From Oscillibacter sp. PC13 (GTDB lineage: Bacteria; Bacillota; Clostridia; Oscillospirales; Oscillospiraceae): a stretch of DNA of 64,000 nt. The stretch's first letter is position 1, and the number at the start of each line of letters is the position of its first letter. A model generated the notes under the pieces. That model was not told the origin of the DNA, searched no databases, and saw only the letters and a list, made by a program, of their open reading frames with translations. A program made the position numbers and the translations under genes. Shown here in pieces: positions 7,811-14,147 of the stretch. The stretch lies in the NCBI RefSeq assembly GCF_900115635.1, contig NZ_FOXE01000004.1, positions 1-64,000 of the forward strand. The letters run 5' to 3'.

Positions 7811-8017
7811 ATGACGAATCAACTTCCGGTGAATCAATGCCGGTTCTGCGGCGGCAGAGATATCCGCGTCGGCTGGCAGAGCGATGCGCTGGTGACCTTC
7901 AAGCGAAACGGTCTGCTGGGCAACCGCATCAAGTTCCTGATCTGCGGAAACTGCGGTGCGGTCCTGTACCAGTGCGTGGCGGAGCCGTACCGCTTCCCGT
8001 CTGCGATCGGCAGATAA
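7811..8017 (+). CDS. small zinc-ribbon protein
   Basis: 68 residues with CRFCGGRDIRVGW near the N-terminus and CGNCGAVLYQCV near residue 48. The two CxxC knuckles form one zinc ribbon. ATG 7811 is preceded by GGAGG (7798-7802). It ends shortly before a strong hairpin. The 145 bases upstream, to 7667, hold nothing recognisable. Function unknown; probably a small nucleic-acid- or protein-binding factor of the element. Confidence 0.65.
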   Translation: MTNQLPVNQCRFCGGRDIRVGWQSDALVTFKRNGLLGNRIKFLICGNCGAVLYQCVAEPYRFPSAIGR

Positions 8018-8020
8018 AAC

Positions 8021-8055
8021 AGCAGCACTCCCGCCACCGGGAGTGCTGCTCCAAA
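8021..8055. terminator. hairpin between convergent genes
   Basis: AGCAGCACTCCC (8021-8032) pairs with GGGAGTGCTGCT (8039-8050) around a 6-base loop. It separates the zinc-ribbon gene from the minus-strand hicB-like gene and can end both transcripts. A-rich sequence on both sides gives a T-run mainly for the minus-strand message. Confidence 0.7.
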
Positions 8056-8063
8056 AAACTATT

Positions 8064-8405
8064 TCACAGCTGCGATGCAAGAGAATTGCGCAGTGCGGAT
8101 TCCACCAAACTGTTCAAACTCATCTGGCGGGAAGTTGCATAGATGACTGCCTGCTTGTGGAGTTCGGGAGAAACCCGAACATTGAAACTACCCTTGTAAG
8201 CGCGCTCGGGTTCTTTTCCTTCTTCCTCGCAGAGCTCCAGGTAATCATCGACGGCGGCGCGGAAGTTCGCCACAAGCTCTTTTGCGGTTGTCCCTTCGTA
8301 AGAAATCACAGCCCGGATGCCCATAACCTTACCAAAGAACAAACTATCACTTTCTGAAAGTTCAGCACTACCGATATAATTTTTGTACTCCATAGTGTTG
8401 TTCAT
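8064..8405 (-). CDS. HicB-family antitoxin-like protein (orphan)
   Basis: 113 residues. The N-terminal HicB fold runs through YIGSAELSESDSLFFGKVMG and ISYEGTTAKELVANFRAAVDDYLELC. The C-terminal ribbon-helix-helix DNA-binding domain is FNVRVSPELHKQAVIYATSR followed by SLNSLVESALRN. ATG 8405 follows GGGAGG. No HicA toxin gene lies on either side, so it is an orphan antitoxin or regulator. A promoter with an overlapping inverted repeat just upstream suggests autoregulation. Confidence 0.8.
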   Translation of the reverse strand: MNNTMEYKNYIGSAELSESDSLFFGKVMGIRAVISYEGTTAKELVANFRAAVDDYLELCEEEGKEPERAYKGSFNVRVSPELHKQAVIYATSRQMSLNSLVESALRNSLASQL

Positions 8406-8462
8406 ATACGAGCCTCCCGTTTTGCAATATGTGACTTTGTTGCTGTCTCAGACCATAAGAGA

Positions 8463-8505
8463 AGTATAGTCCCCAACACATCTAAAAGCAACTAAAATTA
8501 GTCGC
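8463..8505 (-). promoter_or_regulatory. hicB-like promoter with overlapping operator
   Basis: On the minus strand TTGCTT (8486-8491) and TATACT (8463-8468) are separated by 17 bases. A near-perfect inverted repeat, GCAACTAA/TTAGTCGC (8488-8505), covers the -35 region, where an RHH repressor would block the polymerase. Confidence 0.5.
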
Positions 8506-8580
8506 AAATATTTCTCGAAAAGCAGTGGCTATTCTTGCGAAAGTGTGGTAGTTGTTTGTTCTGCAAAAGGAGGCCAGCAA

Positions 8581-8916
8581 ATGTACGACTACATGAAAGC
8601 ACTGCAAAGGCAGTTCGAAACCAAACCCCGGTCGATACAGGAACTCGCTGATGAGGTTGACCGGACCCACAGAGAACTCTCTTCCCGGCTGGCGAAGGAG
8701 GACCGAAAGCTCCTGCTGCGGCTGGTGGACATGGAGGACAGCCTGCGCGGTCATGCTACACTGCACAGCTTCACCTGCGGGTACCGTCTCGCCTGCGGCA
8801 TCCACAGGGAGCTGGCAGAGGAACCGGCGTACTCCTTCGCCAAGGAGGAAGAAGAACGAGCCTGCCGCAAAGCGCAGGAGGAAAACAACTCATCCGATGA
8901 TACGCCTAATCAATGA
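8581..8916 (+). CDS. DUF6809-like protein
   Basis: 111 residues beginning MYDYMKALQRQFE, with a conserved-looking core LLLRLVDMEDSLRGHATLHS followed by FTCGYRLACGIHREL and an acidic tail. This matches the DUF6809 family of short helical proteins in gut Firmicutes, with no known function. ATG 8581 follows AGGAGG. Its last codons and stop lie inside the middle copy of the attachment-like repeat (8898-8920), so the coding end doubles as a potential recombination site. Confidence 0.65.
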   Translation: MYDYMKALQRQFETKPRSIQELADEVDRTHRELSSRLAKEDRKLLLRLVDMEDSLRGHATLHSFTCGYRLACGIHRELAEEPAYSFAKEEEERACRKAQEENNSSDDTPNQ

Positions 8917-8920
8917 GAAA
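8898..8920 (+). repeat. attachment-site-like repeat, internal copy
   Basis: CGCCTAATCAATGA with flanks matches the left copy (4683-4705) at 20 of 23 positions. It spans the 3' end of the DUF6809 gene and lies 22 bases before the first integrase gene, the usual place for an attachment site. It splits the segment into an integrase-free left half and an integrase-bearing right half. Confidence 0.5.
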
Positions 8921-8942
8921 ACCCTTCGAGGAGGTGAAAACA

Positions 8943-10088
8943 ATGGCAAAACGCAGACCATCCGGCGACGGTATGGTGCGCAAGCGGGACGATGGCCGCT
9001 GGGAAGCCCGCATCGTAGTGGGCCATAAAGAAAACGGCGACTCCATCTTCCACTACATGTCCGCAAAGACCCAAAAGGATCTGATGGAAAAGCTGCACCG
9101 GAGCATCGACGAATACGACGGCGCAGAACTGACGGAGGAGAGCCGCATGACCCTGGGCGAGTGGCTGGAGATCTGGTTGGAGGAATGCGCCGCTCCGGCG
9201 GTGCGCCCCAAGACACTAACTGGCTACCGCCGCTATGTGGCAAACAACATAAATCCCTATCTCAGTGACAAACAGATCTGCAAAGTCACCGCCGCCGATG
9301 TCCAAAGCCTGTACCGTAAGCTCCAGCGGGAGGGCAGCGCAGAGGGAGGTCCTCTCTCTGGTACCACGGTGCGCAGGATACACAACGTGCTGCACCAGGC
9401 GTTGGACGTAGCGGTCAATCGGCACCTCATCGTAAAGAATCCCTCCAACGATGTGACCCTGCCGAAAAAAGTGACCACCCCAAAAACCATCCTCAACGAT
9501 GAACAGCTGGAGCGGTTCATGGAGGCCATCAAAGAAGATGTACACTGGCACGACTTCTTCTATCTGGAGATCACCACCGGACTGCGCCGTGGGGAACTGT
9601 GCGGCCTCATGTGGACGGACTTCGATGAGAAGAAAGGAACGCTCACCATCCGCAGAACGCTGCACAACAAGGAGGGCGGCGGGTACTATGTGGGCGACAC
9701 CAAAACCGGAGCAGGACGCAGAACCATCAAACTGCCGCCCAGCACGGTGCAGCTTCTCACAGAACGGAAAAAGAAGTCCATCTCTCAATGGATGTTTCCA
9801 AATCCCCTCCACCCGGAAGATCCGGTCATGCCCAACAGCGGTTATGCACGGATGAAAAAGATATTGGCCAAAGCGGGGCTGCCCAATATGCGCTTTCATG
9901 ATCTCCGGCACACTTTCGCCACCCACGCACTCACCAGTGGCGTGGACGCCAAAACACTCTCAGGAATCCTGGGGCATACGAAAACTTCGTTCACCCTCGA
10001 TACCTATACGCACGTCACGGGCGATATGCACCGGAGGGCATCGGAGATCGTGGGCGGGTTCATGGAAGAGTTCATGGTAGCGAGGTGA
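8943..10088 (+). CDS. tyrosine recombinase / phage-type integrase 1
   Basis: 381 residues: an AP2-like arm-binding N-terminus (GDGMVRKRDDGRWEARIV), a SAM-like core-binding domain around residues 65-150, and a catalytic domain with Arg in TTGLRRGELCG (near 216), HDLRH (near 318) and LGHTKTSFTLDTYTHV carrying the second His and the nucleophilic Tyr (near 351). All key residues are present. ATG 8943 follows GAGGAGG; an in-frame ATG at 8913 lies within the repeat and lacks an RBS. The next integrase starts four bases after this stop. Confidence 0.93.
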   Translation: MAKRRPSGDGMVRKRDDGRWEARIVVGHKENGDSIFHYMSAKTQKDLMEKLHRSIDEYDGAELTEESRMTLGEWLEIWLEECAAPAVRPKTLTGYRRYVANNINPYLSDKQICKVTAADVQSLYRKLQREGSAEGGPLSGTTVRRIHNVLHQALDVAVNRHLIVKNPSNDVTLPKKVTTPKTILNDEQLERFMEAIKEDVHWHDFFYLEITTGLRRGELCGLMWTDFDEKKGTLTIRRTLHNKEGGGYYVGDTKTGAGRRTIKLPPSTVQLLTERKKKSISQWMFPNPLHPEDPVMPNSGYARMKKILAKAGLPNMRFHDLRHTFATHALTSGVDAKTLSGILGHTKTSFTLDTYTHVTGDMHRRASEIVGGFMEEFMVAR

Positions 10089-10092
10089 GCCG

Positions 10093-11688
10093 ATGGCAAG
10101 GAAACGGAAAAACGGCCAAGGAACCGTCCGCCTGCGAAAGGACGGCCGGTGGGAAGGCCGACACATCGTGGGCTATGATGAAAACGGAAAACCCAAGACG
10201 AAAAATGTGCTGGCCAAGACCAAGGCGGAGTGCGATGAAAAGCTGAAGAAGCTCCAAGCGGAGTACGGTCAAGTCACGCCCTTCAAGATCAAGCCGGATA
10301 TGCGCTTCGGCGACTGGATCGATTACTGGTACGAGAACCACGCCAAGCTGACCATCCGTCCCACCACGCAGAAAGGGTACGAGGAATGGATCTATGTCCA
10401 CGCCATTCCCGGCCTCGGACACATCCCACTGAACAAGCTGACACAGGCAGATTGCCAGAAGTTCCTGAATGAAATGAAAGCCAATGGCCGGAAGATTCAT
10501 CGGGATACCAAGGGGCCGGAGATGGCCGAGCGTTCGGTGCGAAGCTGCTATCATGTGATACGGATGGCTCTGGAACGGGCCATCAAGGACGGTCTCATCA
10601 AAAAGAATCCCATCCTCGGCGTCAAACTCCCTCCACCGGAGCCGAAGGAGATGAAGGTGCTGTCCAGGGAGGAAATCCAGCGGTTTCTGATTCAGGCCAA
10701 GGAGGAAGGAATGTATGAACTCTTCCTGCTGGAACTGACCACCGGGATGCGCCGGGGCGAGATCCTGGCCCTCACATGGGATGACCTGAACTTCGAGACC
10801 GGCGAACTGCGTATCAACAAACAGATAACGCCTGTCGGCGGTAAGAATATCCTCTGCGAGCCTAAGACGAAAGCCGCCTTCCGAACCATCATTCTGCCGC
10901 CCGTCATGGTGGAACTCCTGCGGGAATACAAAAAGGGAATCTTCTCCCATCTGATATTCCCGTCCCGCATCAAACCCGACCAGCCCATCGACCCCGGCTA
11001 TGTCCGAAAGCGGCTTCAGCAGATCCTGGAACGAGCTGACTGCAAAAGGGTGAGATTTCACGATCTCCGGCACACTTTCGCCACTATGTCGCTGGAGCAT
11101 GGCATGGATGTGAAAACCCTCTCTGCCATCATCGGACACGTATCCGCCAAGACCACGCTGAACATCTACACCCACATCACCAGTGAGATGGAGGAAAACG
11201 CCGCCGTCAGTATCGACCGAGGCATCGCAAAGGCGGAGGTAGAGGAACAGGAAACGCAGAAGCCAGCCGAGCCGCAGGAGTTCGTGCCGTACACGGCACC
11301 ACGGCGCAGACCCGGCACGGGGTATATCAAGCAGCTTAAGGACGATCTTTGGGAGGGGCGATACTCCCCGGTGTGGCCGGATGGCAAAAAGCACTCCCGA
11401 AATGTATACGGACGCACCCGCGAGGAGACCGAAGCAAAGCTGGCAGACCTCATCCTGCAAATGAAAGCGGAGATCGCCGCCCTGCGCTCCGGCAAGGCCA
11501 CGGAGTACCCCGACGGTGTCAGCCCCAAGAAAAAGCAGCTTGCCGCATACCTGATCGAGAACCCCGGTGTGAGTAACAAGAGCTACATCGCCCGGCAGTT
11601 GGGGATGGATGTCAGCACGGTGCGAAGATACTACGATGAGGTCAGGGCAGAACTGGCGGCTCTGGCATGCAATAAGACAGAATCATAA
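10093..11688 (+). CDS. tyrosine recombinase 2 with an extra C-terminal DNA-binding module
   Basis: 531 residues, long for this family. Residues 1-50 are an AP2-like arm-binding domain (GQGTVRLRKDGRWEGR). The core-binding domain follows. The catalytic domain has Arg in TTGMRRGEILAL (near 216), HDLRH (near 325) and IIGHVSAKTTLNIYTHI with the Tyr near 357. After about residue 400 a second AP2-like copy appears (GTGYIKQLKDDLWEGRY), then a helix-turn-helix near 485-525 (NKSYIARQLGMDVSTVRRYY). RBS GAGGTG precedes ATG 10093. Tandem placement suggests the two recombinases act together or on related sites. Confidence 0.9.
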   Translation: MARKRKNGQGTVRLRKDGRWEGRHIVGYDENGKPKTKNVLAKTKAECDEKLKKLQAEYGQVTPFKIKPDMRFGDWIDYWYENHAKLTIRPTTQKGYEEWIYVHAIPGLGHIPLNKLTQADCQKFLNEMKANGRKIHRDTKGPEMAERSVRSCYHVIRMALERAIKDGLIKKNPILGVKLPPPEPKEMKVLSREEIQRFLIQAKEEGMYELFLLELTTGMRRGEILALTWDDLNFETGELRINKQITPVGGKNILCEPKTKAAFRTIILPPVMVELLREYKKGIFSHLIFPSRIKPDQPIDPGYVRKRLQQILERADCKRVRFHDLRHTFATMSLEHGMDVKTLSAIIGHVSAKTTLNIYTHITSEMEENAAVSIDRGIAKAEVEEQETQKPAEPQEFVPYTAPRRRPGTGYIKQLKDDLWEGRYSPVWPDGKKHSRNVYGRTREETEAKLADLILQMKAEIAALRSGKATEYPDGVSPKKKQLAAYLIENPGVSNKSYIARQLGMDVSTVRRYYDEVRAELAALACNKTES

Positions 11689-11705
11689 CGAAACAAAATA
11701 ATGCA

Positions 11706-11759
11706 GCGATATGCAGCGGATTCCGCATTTGAGGTGTCCGCTGCATATCGCCTCTTTTT
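11706..11759 (+). terminator. strong intrinsic terminator after the integrases
   Basis: A 15-bp perfect stem (11706-11720 with 11737-11751) is followed by CTCTTTTTG. It closes the integrase operon before the separately promoted arsR-chromate genes. Confidence 0.85.
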
Positions 11760-11769
11760 GAATTAGTAT

Positions 11770-11797
11770 TTACTTAAACAAATTTCCTTGGTATAAT
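11770..11797 (+). promoter_or_regulatory. promoter of the arsR-chromate transporter operon
   Basis: TTACTT (11770-11775) and a consensus TATAAT (11792-11797) are 16 bases apart, 32 bases before the regulator start. An ArsR-type repressor would be expected to bind here, but no clear palindrome stands out. Confidence 0.6.
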
Positions 11798-11828
11798 TAA
11801 GCAACTACTAAATCATGGAGGCGATACC

Positions 11829-12158
11829 GTGGAATTGGCTCGTATGTTAAAAGCATTGGGAGAACCCATGCGTTTGAAAATATACCAAGCACTTTTGGAA
11901 CGGAAGCATTGCGTCCGTTCGCTTTCCAAAAAGTTTGGGATCTCTGAATCTGCCATCTCTCAGCACATGAAAGTGATGAAAGACGCCGGATTGGTCTATG
12001 GCGAGAAATATGGCTATCATACACATTATCTTCCGTTGCAGGATGCCGTTGATTTTCTCACAGAACAATTTGAACAGATGCGAACAGCTTCGCTGACCGT
12101 GGACCGTGATATAACGGTTTGCCAGTGTGAGTATCGGAAAGAGGGCGAACAAGAATGA
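11829..12158 (+). CDS. ArsR-family transcriptional regulator
   Basis: 109 residues. The winged helix runs over residues 5-75, with recognition region CVRSLSKKFGISESAISQHM and wing VYGEKYGYHTHYLPL. The C-terminus contains VCQCEY, the only cysteine pair, possibly metal-sensing. GTG 11829 follows GGAGG. The stop overlaps the start of the first chromate transporter half (ATGA), so it is first in a three-gene operon and probably represses it. Whether the signal is an oxyanion or a metal is not visible. Confidence 0.85.
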   Translation: MELARMLKALGEPMRLKIYQALLERKHCVRSLSKKFGISESAISQHMKVMKDAGLVYGEKYGYHTHYLPLQDAVDFLTEQFEQMRTASLTVDRDITVCQCEYRKEGEQE

Positions 12159-12733
12159 ATATCTTACTTGATTTATTCCTGACTTTTGCAAAAATCGGTC
12201 TGTTCACCTTTGGCGGCGGATATGCCATGATTTCCATGATCGAACACAATTGCGTCGAGCGCAAGCAGTGGATCACCCACGATGAAATGATGAATATCAC
12301 CGTTATTGCAGAATCTACTCCCGGCCCCATTGCCATCAACTGCGCCACTTTTACCGGATACAAGAAAGCCGGTTTTGTTGGCGCTTTGGTCGCAACACTG
12401 GGTATGATCGTTCCGTCCTTTGCGGTTATCTATCTGATTTCCATGTTCCTGGACAATTTCCTGGAACTGACGATCATTGCCAATGCGTTTAAGGGTATCA
12501 AAATCGCTGTTGGCATTCTGATTCTGGATGCGGCAATCACTATGATCAAGAAAATGCACAAGAAGAAGCTGCCGAGAACGATCATGATATGCTCCTGTAT
12601 CGTGATGCTTTGTATCAACATCTTCGCATGGAACTTCTCCTCTATCAGTCTGATGCTGATTGCCGCAGCTGTGAGTCTGACGGTCTTTATTCTGAATGGT
12701 GCACCTGAACAGAAAGGCGGTGCAAAGAAATGA
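12155..12733 (+). CDS. chromate transporter, first half (short-chain CHR)
   Basis: 192 residues. The CHR-domain signature is at the N-terminus (FAKIGLFTFGGGYAMISMIE), followed by ESTPGPIAIN and five or six hydrophobic segments. Short-chain CHR proteins work as pairs in the membrane and export chromate and perhaps other oxyanions. Its stop overlaps the second half by four bases. Confidence 0.88.
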   Translation: MNILLDLFLTFAKIGLFTFGGGYAMISMIEHNCVERKQWITHDEMMNITVIAESTPGPIAINCATFTGYKKAGFVGALVATLGMIVPSFAVIYLISMFLDNFLELTIIANAFKGIKIAVGILILDAAITMIKKMHKKKLPRTIMICSCIVMLCINIFAWNFSSISLMLIAAAVSLTVFILNGAPEQKGGAKK

Positions 12734-13293
12734 TCTATCTGGATTTGTTTCTCGGTTTTCTGAAAGTCGGATGTTTTGCTTTCGGCGGAGCCTATGGTGC
12801 TATCCCGCTGATTCGTGACGTGGTCATGTCCTACGGTTGGCTGAGTGATGAAATGCTGACCTACATGATTGCCGTCAGCGAAAGTACGCCCGGCCCTATC
12901 ATGGTCAATCTGGCGACCTACATTGGCAGTAGCCAGGCGGGATTTCCGGGTGCGGTTGTTGCAACGCTGGCGGTCGTATTGCCTTCTTTCCTCGTTATCC
13001 TCCTGGTAACAGCCTTGCTGAAAACAGCGATGAAGAACAAGTATGTTCAGGCGGTGCTTCGCGGTCTCAAGCCCTGTGTGATCGGCATCGTGCTGGCAAC
13101 TGGTGTATACATGGTTCTCAAAAATTGCTTTGGCACGATTTCTGCTGTGACACTCAATATCAGAGCCATTGCTATTACGGTCGTTTTGATTGCCTCAATA
13201 CTTGGCTATAAGCATTTCAAGAAAAAGAAGTTATCGCCAATAATGTTGATCATCATATCTGCTGTAACGGGGATGGTTATTTATGGACTGTGA
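12730..13293 (+). CDS. chromate transporter, second half (short-chain CHR)
   Basis: 187 residues with the same layout as its partner: FLKVGCFAFGGAYGAIPLIR, then SESTPGPIMVN, and five or six membrane segments ending at the stop. The two halves are homologous and translationally coupled, the known arrangement of heterodimeric CHR transporters. The gene ends 35 bases before the right attachment-like repeat, so the operon is the cargo end of the element. Confidence 0.88.
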   Translation: MIYLDLFLGFLKVGCFAFGGAYGAIPLIRDVVMSYGWLSDEMLTYMIAVSESTPGPIMVNLATYIGSSQAGFPGAVVATLAVVLPSFLVILLVTALLKTAMKNKYVQAVLRGLKPCVIGIVLATGVYMVLKNCFGTISAVTLNIRAIAITVVLIASILGYKHFKKKKLSPIMLIIISAVTGMVIYGL

Positions 13294-13327
13294 GAGGTCT
13301 GCAATTGGCCTGTGTACGCCCACCAGT

Positions 13328-13350
13328 TGCTATGCCTAATCAAAGATAAA
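13328..13350 (+). repeat. attachment-site-like direct repeat, right copy
   Basis: Matches 4683-4705 with one difference in 23 bases. It lies right after the chromate transporter and before a hairpin and the tRNA-Ala gene. It is taken as attR of the element. Confidence 0.65.
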
Positions 13351-13357
13351 CGAAAAT

Positions 13358-13391
13358 CACAGGCGGCGAGTTTGGGATCTCGCCGCCTGTG
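13358..13391. terminator. GC-rich hairpin at the right edge of the element
   Basis: CACAGGCGGCGAG (13358-13370) pairs with CTCGCCGCCTGTG (13379-13391). A T-run is absent downstream on the plus strand, so termination is likely weak or Rho-assisted. The left repeat is also followed by a hairpin. Confidence 0.5.
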
Positions 13392-13446
13392 TTCTCGTAA
13401 AGTGGTCAGAAAATATTCCCGTCTGTGGTATTATTGTGGTCAAACG

Positions 13447-13477
13447 AAAAATCACCGCCAATTTGGCGGTGATTTTT
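13447..13477 (-). terminator. terminator of tRNA-Ala
   Basis: AAAAATCACCGCCA (13447-13460) pairs with TGGCGGTGATTTTT (13464-13477). Read on the minus strand it follows the tRNA 3' end by 8 bases and continues into T-rich sequence. Confidence 0.75.
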
Positions 13478-13484
13478 CTCGAAG

Positions 13485-13560
13485 TGGTGGACCTGAACGG
13501 GATCGAACCGTCGACCTCTCGGATGCGAACCGAACGCTCTCCCAGCTGAGCTACAGGCCC
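13485..13560 (-). tRNA. tRNA-Ala (anticodon CGC)
   Basis: On the minus strand GGGCCTG pairs with CAGGTCC as the acceptor stem, including a G3-U70 wobble, the alanine identity element. The D arm (GCTC...GAGC), anticodon stem TTCGG/CCGAG with loop TTCGCAT, and T arm GACGG TTCGATC CCGTT are complete. CCA is encoded. The anticodon is CGC. Confidence 0.92.
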
Positions 13561-13690
13561 ATATTGCCGCTTTTTGCCCGTTTTTCGGAACAAAAAGCGG
13601 ATTTTTGAAGTTTTAAGCTTTCATGAGTTCCGGAGGAATTTCTCTCCAAAATTTTGGGCCAACCCTCGCAGATGGATGTGCGTCCATATC

Positions 13691-13729
13691 GATGCGAACC
13701 GTACGCTCTCCCAGCTGAGCTATAGGCCC
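13691..13729 (-). pseudogene. tRNA-Ala 5'-half copy
   Basis: Read on the minus strand, the first 39 bases match tRNA-Ala(CGC) with two differences, from the acceptor 5' strand through the anticodon loop (GGGCCTATAGCTCAGCTGGG onward). The sequence then diverges completely. GGCCC at 13656-13660 could still close the acceptor stem, giving a tRNA-like fold of about 74 bases without a T arm. It is probably a remnant, but the conserved half is notable. Confidence 0.6.
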
Positions 13730-13810
13730 ATATTTGGTGGTTTTGTATATTTTTTGTTTGCTTATTTGTGCAATTTGCTGTTCTGGCCGGGCCCGTGTTA
13801 TGTTGCGCTG

Positions 13811-13835
13811 GCTCTCCCAGCTGAGCTACGCCCCC
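13811..13835 (-). pseudogene. second tRNA 5'-half fragment
   Basis: On the minus strand, GGGGGCGTAGCTCAGCTGGG and GAGC form an acceptor 5' strand plus D arm; the rest of a tRNA is missing. It is a truncated tRNA gene in line with the two others. The 13561-13972 interval holds only these fragments, the SRP promoter and AT-rich filler. Confidence 0.55.
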
Positions 13836-13927
13836 AGACAACGATTGGCAATTCAACAACAACTGATATTATACCATATTTTCCTCAATTGTAAAGGATA
13901 TTTTTTTCGAGAAAACAAAAATTTCAG

Positions 13928-13956
13928 TTGATAATTCAGCAGTCATATAGTAAAAT
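13928..13956 (+). promoter_or_regulatory. SRP RNA promoter
   Basis: TTGATA (13928-13933) and TAAAAT (13951-13956) are separated by 17 bases and end 17 bases before the SRP RNA stem, so transcription would begin near its 5' end. Confidence 0.65.
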
Positions 13957-13972
13957 AAGAAAGCTATTGAAC

Positions 13973-14113
13973 AAGTCCTCCGCATGCAGCTGCGGAGCCG
14001 GTCTCGCGCAATGGGACCCCGTGAATCATGTCAGGCGGGGAACCGAGCAGCATTAAGCGGGATGTTCCATGTGCCGTGAGGGTGCCGGTTCCGCAGCTGC
14101 ATACGGAGGACTT
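13973..14113 (+). ncRNA. ffs: signal recognition particle RNA (small bacterial type)
   Basis: The two ends (AAGTCCTCCG and CGGAGGACTT) and the following bases form a long imperfect helix. The apex carries the SRP S-domain signature: GTCAGG, GGAACCGAGCAGCA and GGGTGCCGG, the Ffh-binding internal loops and tetraloop-bearing helix 8. At about 141 bases with no Alu domain it is the short bacterial form. It lies directly upstream of dnaX, as scr does in Bacillus. A T-run (CTTTTCC) follows. Confidence 0.9.
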
Positions 14114-14147
14114 TTCCGTCGCCAATTTATCTTTAGGAGGCATGTCC

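Noticed and set aside
11829-12158. ArsR regulator plus transporter as an arsenic operon.
   Set aside because: The following genes are clear chromate-type (CHR) transporter halves, with no arsenic genes.
13312-13608. Open frame of 98 codons on the plus strand across 13312-13608.
   Set aside because: It runs antisense through the tRNA-Ala gene and its terminator; no RBS.
14028-14147. N-terminal extension of dnaX of 40 codons.
   Set aside because: It lies within the SRP RNA; the RBS and conserved start are at 14148.
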